A DNA stretch of 64,000 bases from Delphinapterus leucas (Eukaryota; Chordata; Mammalia; Artiodactyla; Monodontidae). Position 1 is the first letter of the stretch; each line of letters opens with the position of its first letter. Shown one piece after another: positions 1-11,319 of this stretch. Made by a program: the position numbers and the translations under genes. Below the pieces are notes generated by a model. That model was not told the origin of the DNA, searched no databases, and was given only the letters and a program-made list of their open reading frames with translations. The stretch spans positions 4,922,163 through 4,986,162 of the forward strand of contig NW_022098001.1 in assembly GCF_002288925.2 (NCBI RefSeq). The letters run 5' to 3'.

Positions 1-266
1 AATTCTCCTCTTAACCTCCAAAGAACTGTGGGTACATCAAGCACACAGGTTAGACAGAAACATTCAGTTGGAAATTGCTCCTGGATGACACCACAGTTAA
101 TATAACAGAAGAAAGAGCACAGGTATGCATATCTGCCACCCAAGGAATTTGTAGACCCTTATGGAAGTTTCATGGAGAGTGAGACTCTTTGGAATGTGTA
201 TGTAAAAGCTCAGAATTTAAATACTCTACATAGAGAAAAGTACAGTGTTAAAAATGATTTTTCTCT

Positions 267-586
267 TGGGGCTTCCCTGGTGGCGCAGTGGTTGAGAATC
301 TGCCTGCCAATGCAGGGGACACGGGTTCGAGCCCTGGTCTGGGAAGATCCCACATGCCGCGGAGCAACTGGACCTGTGAGCCACAATTACTGAGCCTGCG
401 CGTCTGGAGCCTGTTCTCCGCAACAAGAGAAGCCCCGATAGTGAGAGGCCCGCGTACCGCGATGAAGAGTGGCCCCCGCTCGCCACAACTAGAGAAAGCC
501 CTCGCACAGAAACGAAGACCCAACACAGCCATAAATAAATAAATAAATAAATTTAAAAATTCACGACATATGTCAACATTTTTTAA
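267..586 (+). mobile_element. CHR-type tRNA-derived SINE, long form
   Basis: The element opens with GGGCTTCCCTGGTGGCGCAG and has a polymerase III A-box-like segment followed by a B box GGTTCGAGCC at 324-333. The tRNA-like head is followed by a GC-rich tRNA-unrelated body and an (AAAT)n tail at about 531-551. This head and body are known from CHR SINEs of whales, hippos and ruminants; the long body is typical of whales and hippos. A 17-bp target duplication matches at 15 positions (250-266 against 587-603), so the A-rich tail runs to about 586. The SINE encodes no protein; open frames crossing it are incidental. CpG-rich body sequence stands out from the AT-rich flanks. Confidence 0.93.
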
Positions 587-1091
587 AAAAATGATTCTCC
601 TCTGTGAAAAATATACTTCATAAGTAAAAGGCTGCAGTATAGCAAAGACCGAAATAGAAGCCTGAATAATATTGAAGGGCAGTATCTATTCTTATTTTTT
701 TTTTTGTAGCCTTATTTCTTAACCTTTATTCAGTATCTATTCTTGAAATAATTCTGCAAAGTAGAGGCATCAGAAGAAGATAGAAATTGTGCTGGGGGAG
801 TAGAAACAAAACAACCGTAATATAGGAAAGCAAACTTACTACCACTCTACATTTTAAAAAAGAAAGATAAAGAATTCAAGCCATGAACATTGGAGTCGGC
901 TGAGAAGTGTCCGCAGCAAAAGGGAGCTCCAATGAACTGTGTGTGGCAGAAGCTAACTGATAGATGCTCCCATAGAAGTGCCATAATTTGTTGCCCTGTC
1001 TCTTCTCCCCCAGAGTTAACCTAAAGCCTGCCTTCCCATCCATATCAGTCAAGGTCCGATCAAGAGACGGAATGACTCAAGTCATTTTGAT
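587..1091. other. Unassigned non-coding sequence with one micro-insertion
   Basis: Apart from the short retroinsertion at 694-730 described separately, I recognise no repeat family, exon or RNA gene here. The sequence is AT-rich and has no long open frame. Confidence 0.5.
680..744 (-). mobile_element. Minimal retroinsertion (AATAAA plus poly-A) with 14-bp TSD
   Basis: A perfect 14-bp direct repeat, CAGTATCTATTCTT, sits at 680-693 and 731-744. The 37 nt between them, read on the minus strand, are AATAAA (725-730 on plus), about 19 further nucleotides, then a run of 11 A (695-705). This is the order expected for the 3' end of a polyadenylated transcript: signal, cleavage spacing, tail. The minus-strand target reads TTTC/AAGAAT, close to the L1 endonuclease preference. 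I infer a severely 5'-truncated, L1-mediated insertion of an mRNA or other polyadenylated RNA. The source transcript cannot be named from 25 nt. A coincidental duplication is the alternative. Confidence 0.6.
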
Positions 1092-2158
1092 CAGGGCCAG
1101 CTCCATGGACAAGTGACCAATGCACCTGCACAGAGCCACCTGCTCAGAAGAGTCCCACACTTGGATTTCAGTGCTCTGTTGTCACTATACTGAACTACTT
1201 AATAATTTTACATTTGAATTTGTTTTATAAATGAAGTCCAGTGCGACAATAGAGCAAGTTCCAAGGGCTTAGAGTATCAGCTCCCAGCCCGTCCCACCTC
1301 CTGTTACCTCCCCAGACTGACCCCCACCCCTCCTCACTCTGAGGCTTCCGACTGGCCTCCCTCTCTCCACCACTGCCCAGTGACTACTTCCACCCTCCAC
1401 CCCCAGCCTGGGCCTGGACACAGGAGCTGAAAGGTCAGGGTTGGACTCATGTATCCCACAGACTCAGGGAAGAGGTATGGCAGCAGCCATCCCCTCCCTA
1501 GGCTGGCCAGCCCTGTCTGGATGGAGAAAGCCTCTAACCCACCCCCATCTAGGTACCGAGTGTGTTCCCAGTACTGAGGTTTAAAGTTCCTCAGAGGCCA
1601 CTCATCTGCCAGGGTGCGCCATGTCAGTTCAAGGGCCAGAGAGAGGGGATGCCCAATTGCCGTCAGGCCCAGCACTCTGTATAGTGGGGCTGGTCCCGGG
1701 CTCCTGTCTGCCTTCACCCTGAGTATCCCCATGCCTGAAAGCCCTCCCTTAGCTGGCTCTCTGCCTGGGAATATCATTTTTCCTTCTCCAGCCTTCCTAA
1801 GTATCACTCACATCAGTTCCTTCTGGCCAGCTCAAGGCACCCTCCAGGAATGAGCCACGAAATACAAATTGTGCAGTGTTGGAGATTCCACATTTTAATA
1901 AAAGATCTGATATTTATAGTTAAAATTGACATTGTACAATATAAAGATACATGGTAAAATTCATACTAATGTTTTAAAATTTGAATTGCATTTTTACTTA
2001 GAATGACATTAAATAGAATAGAAACAACATGACAAATAGACCAAAGAAGAAAGAAAAAAAATTATATGTACTTTTAATGGTACTTTTATCCTACTTTTTG
2101 AACGAGGGGACCTGGATTTTCTTTTTGCACTAGTCCCCCGATTATGTGACTGGGCTTG
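1092..2158. mobile_element. hAT (Tip100-like) DNA transposon remnant, about 1.07 kb
   Basis: The left end CAGGGCCAGCTCC and the right end (minus strand CAAGCCCAGTCAC) form a decayed terminal inverted repeat, about 8 of 13 matching. Flanks are ATTTTGAT (1084-1091) and ATTTGAT (2159-2165), consistent with an eroded 8-bp hAT duplication. Segments after 1092 and around 2094-2150 resemble the two ends of a mammalian repeat I remember as an Arthur/Zaphod-type hAT element, but I cannot fix the name. The core, roughly 1255-1860, is markedly GC-rich compared with its surroundings. A 157-codon minus-strand frame (1334-1807) lies in that core but shows no transposase motif or known domain, so I do not call it a gene. 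Confidence 0.5.
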
Positions 2159-2339
2159 ATTTGATATGAAGAATTGTTACCACGGTACCAGAGAACTGAA
2201 GAGGCAAAAAAGGAAATAAGGAATGGAGGCAGCACAGGGAAGAGGTTGAGATTATCAAAATTTAGAAGCTTGGAGAAGCCACACAGAACAAAAGCTCAGA
2301 CCTCAGAAAAGTCAGCACTGCTCAACTAGTGCGGGACCT

Positions 2340-2503
2340 CACGGCTGTTCAACACAACTTTCTGTAGTGGTGGAATGTTCTGTGCTCTCCACGTGAGAGA
2401 ACTGAACCTTGAAATGCGCCTGAGAAACTGAATTTTAATTGTGTCTAATTTTAAGTTTAAATTCCACAAGCAGCTAGTGGCTACCATATTGGTTAACACA
2501 GTG
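2340..2503 (+). mobile_element. MER3-like hAT-Charlie fragment
   Basis: The stretch resembles the MER3 non-autonomous hAT consensus as I remember it: an AACTTTCTG segment, then GAACTGAATTTTAATTGTG followed by an AT-rich run, then CTAGTGGCTACCATATTGG and a terminal CACAGTG. The termini and 8-bp duplication are too eroded to define exactly. Confidence 0.55.
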
Positions 2504-5112
2504 CTAGAGCCTCTGAGTTCAGAGAAGAAGTCCTGTGCCTCTGAGATGCAGACCTTGGAGGAGGATGCATTGGCCAACTAGTGCTGGTGGCCCCAGAGGG
2601 TGCGATTTTGTGAGTGTTGAGGAAACTGGATAGTAAATCAACAGCTGCTACTGGAGTGAACAGCAGCTGCTGGGGTGAAGCTGCATTGCTATGGTGATGC
2701 TGACAAGAACAGGGAGTAACAGAAATGAACAAACCTCACCTTCCTCTTGGAGTTTTCCAGTCTTCCTTTAGCGCCCCCTATTGGGAAGTGTCTGAGAGGG
2801 CAACTGGAAAAGCAGAAAGGAAGTGTGCAGAAAGGAAGTGTGAATAAGATGACAAAGCAGAAAGTGGAAGGGTGGGATGCTAACACACTAGCTCAGCATC
2901 TTCCATGGATTATGACTTCTGGAACTTCTTTGATAAGACTGTCTTCCCTCTTCATGAACTCCTTCATGAACGCCTGTACCAACCTCCTCCTCAAGTCTGC
3001 ATCTCCTCCTCTCAGACTGCACTTATTTTCAATTGTACCTTAGTGGGCACTGACCTTGCTCAACTTTTAGATGCGTCTCTGCTCAGTCCCCAGGATGTGA
3101 CAAATAAAGAAGACAAAACAGAAACAAAACAAAAGAAAAACGACTAAAACATGAATGAAGATCTTAGATGTGAAGGGGGAAAAGCAATGATAGTATGAGG
3201 GAGTTTAGCCTACAACTACATAAACCTACTTTTCCATTTCTAACAGTTTTTTCCTGAATAACCCAATCTTGATTCCATACCCATAAATACAGTTTCTTGT
3301 AATTTGTAATACTGTAATTGCAGTTTACAACTTGAATATGGTCATTGCTAAAATCTGCAAAGCAAACCAGAAGTTTCTTAGAAAATTCTTAAGTAATTAA
3401 AGAGTTAGCCCCAGAAACTAGGCCCATATGGTATTGATAAACTCTATTTCCTACACTTGTGGAACTTGCAATATAGAAAGAAATTTAGGAATAAAAACAA
3501 AAAGGGGTTTTAATTAGTAAAGACTGGACACTCTAAGAGAGGCCAGAATAATATTTTAATTTGTCTGCCATCTTGCAGATTCAAAACTAGTCACTTGAAA
3601 CAAAAAATGCATGAGGAGATTATGTACCTGAACTGAGAAATGCCACAGTTCATCTCAATTTGTCCCTAAAGAACAATTAATTTCAATTTCCTGCAACTGA
3701 CATCTTAACTTCGAAAATGTACTACTTCAACAACACCTGCTTATTAAAACCCTGTGAGATGATACTCAGGTTTATTCTATTCCATGGTGTCAGTCCTCCT
3801 CTGAAATATATATCACTTCCTATCTTTAAAAGTCGACTGTATGCTCAGTCACATTACCCTCCTTTTCCAAAATGTATCACAGCCCATGCTGCATCTCAAC
3901 TGGTTAAATTAAACTCTGTTTCCTGTGTCAGACAGGAGAAGATAAGACAGGGCTCACTGGGGAAAAACTACCGTTCTGAACCACACATGCAACTTCTATT
4001 GCTGTTTGTGGAGGCTGCACAAACATGGGACATGAATCTGAGCCATTTCATGAGAAATTAGCTTTATTCTAATCCAGACATTCTACCAAGGGTCAGATAT
4101 AACAATCAATTTTTCAGTGTATTTTTTCATAAAAGAATTTCCCCAAATAATATTTGATTACACCTTATTATTATTTCCAAAGATCTTATATAAATTAAAA
4201 TCTAGGGTTATAAGTGAGATATCAATTAACATAAGAATCAATTTAATGGTAATTTAAATAGCTGTTATAATTTTTGCATAATGAAGTGGCCTCTGGGCTT
4301 GAAGTCCTAATCATGTCTAATTAATTTAAAGGATGTTACTTTTTATTATCATTGAAATTTCTGACAGGTGATAAAACATTTAGGGTTGCCATCACAAACT
4401 CTTTACATCAGCTGTACTGTAAGTTGGCAAGCTATATAGATCATCCCTCTGAAAATGACTATTTAGGGGGGAAAAAAAAACTCAACTACATTTGTAAAGT
4501 TATAACATGGAACTGCTATTTTAGCCATGTAAAGGAAAGCAGTCCTATTCACTGAATAATAAAAGAGTTGACATTTTGTTTTCATGATCTCAATAGTTAT
4601 AATCAACCTTCGTGGGGAATAATCAACTTCAGTTTTAGAAAATAATCTTCATAACCTTCCTATAGGTTTATATAGTACCTATATTGCCAAAAACATTAAT
4701 ATACTTTCCATTGTCAGTATTAAAAAAAATCATCTCTTGATTTTTTGAGGCTCAGGGAGCAAAGAAATCGAATTGCAAGCATATTAGCTAAAGGGAGTGT
4801 CATTTCTTTACAATAGAACATGAAAACATCCACCATTAAAGTATACTCAGTAGTGTAAATTAATGTGAAGAAAATTATTTTTCAGAGACTACAGTTTCTA
4901 TGGTCATAGAAAAACCAAACCCAAGGCACAGAAAGCAAATAGATAAGTATAAAGCAGATATGGAGTAACATAATTCCAGTAAAGATGGAAAGGGGAAGAC
5001 TCCAGCCAGCATAACCTCAAGATCTGTACTACTGGGTTGTTCTTTTAAAGGGGAAAGGAAAGAATTATTTTAGAAATCCCCAAGAAAGATTTTACGTAAG
5101 ATAAGTACAGTC
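2504..5112. other. Unassigned non-coding sequence
   Basis: I find no transposon I can name, no RNA gene and no convincing exon. The frames of 98 and 114 codons at 2747 and 3717 have no recognisable domain. The only local structure seen is a 15-bp tandem duplication at 2812-2841. Confidence 0.4.
2812..2841. repeat. 15-bp perfect tandem duplication
   Basis: GCAGAAAGGAAGTGT occurs twice back to back (2812-2826 and 2827-2841) with no mismatch, inside a purine-rich tract. Probably a recent slippage or small duplication. Confidence 0.9.
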
Positions 5113-5126
5113 AAAAAACAGAGTGA

Positions 5127-5318
5127 GGGACTTCTCTGGGGGTGCAGTGGTTCAGACCCCATGCTTCCACTGCAGGGGGGCATGGGTTCCATCCCTGGTC
5201 AGGGAGCTAAGATCCCGCATGCCATGGGGCTCAGCCAAAAAAACAAACAAACAGAAAAACACATTAAGCACTAGAAAACTAAAACTAAACTAAAGAATAA
5301 AATTAAGTGATTTTAAAA
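5127..5318 (+). mobile_element. CHR-type SINE, short form
   Basis: It begins GGGACTTCTCTGGGGGTGCA, continues through a B-box-like GGGTTCCATCCC and the conserved CCTGGTCAGGGAGCTAAGAT, and lacks the long GC-rich body of the copy at 267. An A-rich tail with CAAACAAAC units follows from about 5237. A 14-bp target duplication (5113-5126 against 5319-5332, 13 of 14 identical) places the tail end at about 5318. The B box has lost its CpG, so this is an older copy. Confidence 0.88.
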
Positions 5319-5445
5319 AAAAACCAGAGTGAACAGTGAGTAGCTATAATCTGAAGGTCTGCCTGCTGGGCAGCACTTGTCTGGATGAGGGTAAAGGCTT
5401 GAGGAGGAGACATGAAGAAAGCTGTGCAAAAAGGCAGCATGGCAA

Positions 5446-5650
5446 AGTCATTGGGAACATGGACTTGGGCTCTGACTATGTGACCTTGGCAGGTTATTCA
5501 AACTCTTTGTGTCCCAGCTTCTCTCTCTGTAAGAGGTGACTAATGATAGCACCTACTCGGGTGGTTGGTAGAAGAACTAAATAAGTTCAATGTTTATAGT
5601 ACTTTGGAAGAGTGTCAAGTACATAGTAAGTGCTTCATACATGTATGCTA
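5446..5650 (+). mobile_element. MIR
   Basis: The order of recognisable MIR segments is complete: GGGAACATGGACTTGGGCTC, then TATGTGACCTTGGCAGGTTA, a degraded core, and GTACATAGTAAGTGCTTC near the end. Confidence 0.8.
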
Positions 5651-5937
5651 TAATAATATATCTTAGGTTAATCCTTTTACTGTAGCCCAAGAACTTCTGG
5701 AGCTCTCAGCTTGAAGTAAGCCTGTAGTAAGAATACGCTCTAAAACTATAGAGACAACACTTTTTTAACATTGGGGTCAAATGTGATCTGTCTAGATTCA
5801 GGCTAAGTCTACTTTGATAACAGAAAGAGAATAGAAGTCTCTTATGATGGTAACACAGCAAAAATCCTGGACTGCAAGTCACAAGGCCACTGATCTCCCA
5901 CTTATTATTATTGTAAGCTTTAAGAGATACTAAAAAA

Positions 5938-6105
5938 AACAGGGCTTTGGAGTGAGTCAAAGTAGTTTTGAATCCCATTTTCACCACTTCTGGCTGTTTG
6001 ACCTTAGACAAGGTAGTCACCTTTCTGATGTTCATTTTTCTCATCCATAAAACAGGGATGATAATTCCTAATTCATATAGCTTTTGTGAATAATTCTCAA
6101 CACAA
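5938..6105 (+). mobile_element. MIR
   Basis: CCACTTCTGGCTGTTTGACC and TTTTTCTCATCCATAAAACA correspond to the MIR core. The minus-strand 141-codon frame 5706-6131 crosses this repeat and is not a gene. Confidence 0.7.
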
Positions 6106-6535
6106 CATCCCAGGTAGCCACTACAATTCAACTGTATTTGTCAAGCTAAGCAACTCCCCTACCAGGCCATGACTAGAACAGAGGGGACCAAAGTGAGACT
6201 CAAAGTCGACAGTGAGGGTAAGACTAAAACCACATCGCTGGGAACCATCCTATCTCTCCTTCCCTCTGGCTTTATCCGCATCCCTGTGGCCGCCTGAACA
6301 TCTCCAGGGTTGCGGGATTGGGCAGTGCACCACGTGACTGCTCAGCAGAAGGTGAAAGTAGGTACTAGAATCAGGGCCAGGCTTATGACACAAGGTTACC
6401 AGGGCTCTTGTGGAGGAAGAGCTCCCTCTTTCTAACCCACCAGAAATGCTCATCGACTATCAGTGGTGCTGCCAGCCCAGCATTAATTCAGGGCTACAGT
6501 GTTTCCCAAGTAGATACTGCAATAGTCTCCTAAAC

Positions 6536-6708
6536 CAGTGGATTTCCAAAGTTACTGCCTATAAATATTGGGAATTTAAAAAAATTCCAATGCCCAGGCC
6601 ACACTCTAGGCGGATTAACCCCAAAGCTTGGGATGGGACCCAAGCATGAGTATTCTTTTTAAAGCTTTCCAGATGATTCTTATGTGCAGACAAGTTTGAG
6701 AACCAGTG
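6536..6708 (+). mobile_element. MER5A hAT-Charlie element
   Basis: Ends are CAGTG at 6536 and GAGAACCAGTG ending at 6708, with a middle segment GATGATTCTTATGTGCAGAC. The flanking 8-mers TCCTAAAC (6528-6535) and TTCTAAAT (6709-6716) agree at 6 of 8 positions, as expected for a hAT duplication. It sits inside an L2. Confidence 0.82.
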
Positions 6709-6824
6709 TTCTAAATATTTCCTTGCCTCTAATTTAGTATCCCTGTAGCCCATTCTCATCATTATCCAAGAATAATGAAACTCACCTGCAAAATATTCTT
6801 TCAAAATCTTCCCATTGCCTTCTG

Positions 6825-6989
6825 CAGTGTTCTCAAAGTGTGGACTGGAGACCAAAAGAATAACTTAAGATGCTTATTAAAATACAGATTGCAGCCCTCT
6901 CATTTCAGAGTGTGGGGTGAGGGCAATAATACACATTTTCAATAGTCATAACAAATATCGTTCATGAATCTTAAATTTGAGAACCACTG
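6825..6989 (+). mobile_element. MER5A hAT-Charlie element (second copy in the same L2)
   Basis: It starts CAGTGTTCTCAAAGTGTGG, includes TGCTTATTAAAATACAGATT, and ends TTGAGAACCACTG at 6989. Flanks GCCTTCTG and ACCTCCAG agree at 5 of 8 positions. The L2 reading resumes immediately on the right. Confidence 0.85.
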
Positions 6990-7164
6990 ACCTCCAGGAC
7001 AAAGATCAAGTCCTTTAGCGTGGCAGAAAGGCATTCCATATTATGGTCCTTGCCTAGCTTTCCAGATCCTACTTTGCTGCATCTTCACTTTGCTCTCTTC
7101 CCAACACCCCATGCTCCAAAAGTTCCAAATTTACCTCTCTATATGTTGGCCCCTCCACCGAGAA

Positions 7165-7320
7165 TAGCCTCAGGTAAATCACTTAACCTCTCTGAGCCTG
7201 TTTCCTCATCTGTAAAATGGGGATTATACTATGCATCCTTGGGTCTATTTGAAGATTAAGTGAAATAATATATTTGAAAATGTCTAGCTCTGGGCCTGGT
7301 CCAAAGTTAATGCTTAACAT
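7165..7320 (+). mobile_element. MIR
   Basis: AATCACTTAACCTCTCTGAG followed by CCTCATCTGTAAAATGGGGA is the best preserved MIR core in the window; the copy runs on to a degraded GGCCTGGTCC end. Confidence 0.9.
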
Positions 7321-7989
7321 TCATTCATTCACTAATTCTAGGACTTGTAAATTCAGAGTGTCTGGGCAGAATTGTGCTTAAATAATGCTGACGAAGTATT
7401 GACTGCAGAGCCACTGCCTGAACACAGAAATGACAATCCTACTACACTAGAGTAAGCATATTTGCAAGATGAAAAAATGGGGGGAGAAATTGCCATACTC
7501 TTAGGATTTCACAGGCCACACATCAAATGTACTAAAAAATAAAATAATCCCTCAAAAAATGGGATGCTTGATCTCCTTAGCTCCAAGGCAGCTTATTCGA
7601 GAGTGAAGTTTTAAGAACTGAATAAATAAATGCCCATATTAAACACTAGGTTAAATTCAGTCCCTGGCCTAAAGGTTGCAAGTTCCTTGCAATCTAAAGG
7701 AAGCAGCATACAAAGATGGACACATGCACAAGGAGGAATTTATGAAGTTATTTTTAAAGCTGTGTTATTTTTCTCATTCCATCCAATATTTTTGCCTGGT
7801 AAATGGAAGGAGAAAAAAAATGGCAAAAGGAAATTTCCTCCTGGTCCCTACTGATGCCAAATATTTATTTAGTTTTCATCTGACACTTATTAACATTAAT
7901 TTGTAATTACATCTATTGTTTTATATGCACCTAATAAATACCTAGTTTCTTACTACTAATTAATGATGCTGATGCTGATATGATGGCTG

Positions 7990-8225
7990 ACAGTTTTGAG
8001 CATTTACTAGTGCTGGGCATTTAGCAAATGCTTTAAATATGCCATATAATCTACAGAACATCAGTCAGAGATAAATAGATCTTTTTTTCCATCTTTTTTT
8101 CAGATGAGAAAAGGGAAATGAATATAAGCTATTGGACTTGTCATAGGTTCTTATGTTATCCCAGAAGATCAAAGATCTGAAGTAATGTCTCTTTAGCCTC
8201 AAGCCCTAAGATTTTAACCCCAACA
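7990..8225 (-). mobile_element. MIR
   Basis: Antisense MIR order is visible: GAGCATTTACTAGTGCTGGG, then a TTTCAGATGAGAAAAGGGAA segment. Two runs of seven T occur in the middle. Confidence 0.6.
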
Positions 8226-10150
8226 AAATCAGTGTCACCTCTAGCAATACTGGTTTAATTATCTCCTCAACAGCAAAACAAGTTTCAGAAGAGGCAACCA
8301 CTAATCAACATGAGTAAACTTCTTTCTTAACAAGTGGTGACCCAACATAGATCTGCCCACTAACTTGTTGGGTATAGTAACTATGGCTCTGATGTTGGAA
8401 GAATCCTAAAAGTCTTCCAAAAGCTCATCACATAGTCTGGAAGAAATGAAGTTCCCATTACTCCTTTGGGTGTATTCTTATGTTTTGTTGAGATGTTGGT
8501 TTACAGCTGCTCAAGAAGAAGAGATTTTGCAGCTGGTGGCAACTTAGTTTTGCCCTTTAAAAGCTGATGAATAATTATATGTAAAATTTAAAAATTCTGC
8601 AGTCCCCTTTATAGCAGGAACATGGAATCTTGCTTGTTTTGCCTTGTGTTTTATACCACTTTTCTCTAAGAAGCACATTGCCATAAAAATAGTCATAGAG
8701 CTGGGAGATTTTTTTCAAATAAATTAATTTCAAAGTATTTTGTTTACACTTACTGTTTAAGATACCATACTGGGAAGTACAAGGTGACTATGATATGGCA
8801 TCTTAAGTAGGTTAAAATTTTGGTTAATAGTAGAGACATAAATCTTTATACAACTAACCATGCCTAATGTGATAATTTTTATACTGATGCTTAAGACAAT
8901 TTCCCATGTTACCAAAGAGAGAGCGATTATTTTTTCTGAGAGAAGGAATGTCAAAAATTATTTATAAAAAAAAATTATTTATAATAACCAAGGAACATTA
9001 GTGGAACACACATAGAATAAATAAAATTTAATTTTATTTTTCAAATATTGGTACGATTGTGTCTTGTAAAGGCGGCAAAAAGCATTCTAGGCAGAAAGAA
9101 TACAACACATTAGGCTTGTTTCAACAATGCAAGGGATAAGACTAGAAAAAATGGTAGGTATATGAGAACAGGAAGTGAATTGACAATATCATTACTAGCA
9201 TTCAGAGGTTGATGGTTTCCACTTGGTAGGAATGTTGCTGGGAAAACTCAAATATTAGATGTGTAACTGGACCAGATAATTCATTCTATTTGAAACCTGA
9301 CATTTATCAGTGTATGCTACACAGTCAAAGGAACACGCAAAATCAGAAACTTAAAGGGAACACCCAATTTCATGACTCAGACTCATAATGGAACATAATA
9401 AATTAAACTTGCAGATTTCCCAAATAATCATGCTAAAAAATAACACATAAATTGTACCCTCAGGGATGTGACTTCCCTGGTCTCCTTATTATCCATTTCT
9501 TCAAGCAAGAGAACAGAAATACCAGCAACAGAAAAAAATTGAGAATTCCTCAATTAAGACCAGCTTACGTCAAAATAAATAGAACACAAAGGAAAAAGGA
9601 AAAGAATGATATAATCCCATACTCAGTTCCTCCTATCTAATTCTTCTAATTTCCTACCTGATTACTTTAAAGTTCACATTACATAAATTTAGACATTTTG
9701 TGTGTGGTCCTATAATACACACCATACACATGGGAAAAGTCTTTGCTTTCTTTTTTGTTATGCTACTTAGTAAAATGTCTACTTCCTCTTATCATTTGGA
9801 AGCTTATAACTACTTAAAGAAGCTACAGTCTTGATTTATTATAAGGCTAATTACTGAATATAATAAAGTTTATATTATTTTAGCAAAGTAAAAATCTTGA
9901 GTCAATGAGCTTTTAATCTGGACTGATGCTGGAGGAGCACACAGGAAAGGATCTAGATGCCACCACACTCCATCTATGTCAGAATGTCAACCTCTGTATA
10001 TAGTTTTCATTATGATTTATAATCTGAATTCTATTTTTTTGTAGAAGTCTTTTTAAACTACACATTTATAGTCCATCATTTTTAGTCATCCTTTTTCCCC
10101 ACTTGTTCTAGAATTATGTGGCTTACTCAAAGTTCCATGCGTTCTTTATT
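8226..10150. other. Unassigned AT-rich non-coding sequence
   Basis: No named repeat, exon or RNA gene recognised. A 15-bp direct repeat AAAAATTATTTATAA occurs at 8953-8967 and 8970-8984. Confidence 0.4.
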
Positions 10151-10278
10151 TTATTTTTATTTTATTTTTTTACCATACCATGAGGCATGTGGGATCTTAG
10201 TTCCCTGACCAGGGATCGAATCCGTGCCCCCTGCAGTGGAAGCACAGAGTCCTAACCACTGGACTGCCAGGGAATTCC
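10151..10278 (-). mobile_element. CHR-type SINE, short form
   Basis: Read on the minus strand it starts GGAATTCCCTGGCAGTCCAG, continues through GGATTCGATCCCTGGTCAGG and ends in an A-rich tail that appears on plus as TTTATTTTATTTTTATTTTA. It resembles the copy at 5127. I could not find a convincing target duplication. Confidence 0.88.
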
Positions 10279-11319
10279 TATTTTTTGATCATCAAAATAT
10301 GAACAATTACATATGTTCATAGTTTAGAAACAACCTGTCCACATATAAACCCTTTTCTAATTGTTAAAATCAATGAAAATAAAACATATCCCATTATATT
10401 TATTCCTATTTGAATTACAATTATCTAATTTTTTACACTTTATATTCTCTCTTATATGAGAATCATTAAGGATCTATGACCTTTCACGGACTCAACTTGT
10501 TCCAATTAACCATAATATTAATTATTACATTTAGTACTGATATTATTTTATGTTCAAATTTTTCATAATTTGACTAGTAGGAATCCATTTAAGTTAGCAA
10601 CTTCGTCTTTTCAGTACTGCCCTGATATTTGAAAACTATCCTTGCATTTAATTCCTTTATGAAACCCCACTTAAATGATGCTAAAGATATCAAAAGGGCA
10701 AAAAGTCCACAAGAGAAAAGAATGGGAGAAATGATGATGTTGACAAAATGTTTGAACTGGGAAGCAGCGGGGTAGAGTAATGCGGAGCCAAAAATAAGCC
10801 AGTTCATGCCTCTGAGCCCTGAAAAACAGGACTTAGAGACGCATTATATTTTCAAGATGTCAGTGGGACTAACAGGCGGATTGATTGAAATTTTGCATTT
10901 GAAGACATTAGAGTCCTAGATACCCTCATCAACGCACAGAGCAGCACTGCCATCCACCTAGTCTTAGACAACTGGCTGAAGATGTTTACCCTCTTAAACA
11001 AGAGGGAACATGAGCACAAACATTAGAGCTAAGGGAACTGTCTTGGAAACAAAAGGCTCAGTGAATGTTTATATCTTGATATGTGAGAACACTAGCCTCT
11101 TCTCCCTTTGCCCCCTGGGAGAGAAACTTTCAATCCTCAGGCAGACAATTAGGAGACTCCTCTCTGAGGAAACCAGTCTGCCTAAGAGAAAAACTTACAA
11201 TAACGGTCCCATAACTTTATAATCAACTCACTGCCCAATATCTTCATATCTGGTTAGTGCCTTTTTGTGTTTCATACTTTAACATGTGCAAATATTGACA
11301 GATCACCAGACTTTGGAGA
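10279..11319. other. Unassigned non-coding sequence
   Basis: AT-rich; no repeat family, exon or RNA gene could be supported. The frames of about 70 codons here have no recognisable domain. Confidence 0.4.

Larger units (their letters stand above)
6490..7160 (+). mobile_element. L2 LINE 3' region carrying two nested MER5A insertions
   Basis: Removing the two MER5A copies leaves one collinear L2: TACTGCAATAGTCTCCTAAA up to 6535, then TTGCCTCTAATTTAGTATCC and AAATCTTCCCATTGCCTTCT (6709-6824), then AAGTCCTTTAGCGTGGCAGA with the LINE-typical TATTATGGTCCTTGCCTAGC (6990-7160). The order matches the L2 3' coding region as known in mammals. It is an old non-LTR retrotransposon fragment with no intact frame. 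Confidence 0.72.

Noticed and set aside
269..345. Possible tRNA gene (A and B box present)
   Set aside because: It is the tRNA-derived head of a SINE; no cloverleaf is closed and a SINE body and tail follow.
1334..1807. 157-codon minus-strand open frame
   Set aside because: It lies in the GC-rich core of a hAT-like element, shows no domain, no splice context and no codon pattern that I can distinguish from GC bias.
5706..6131. 141-codon minus-strand open frame
   Set aside because: It overlaps the antisense of a MIR at 5938-6105 and shows no protein features.
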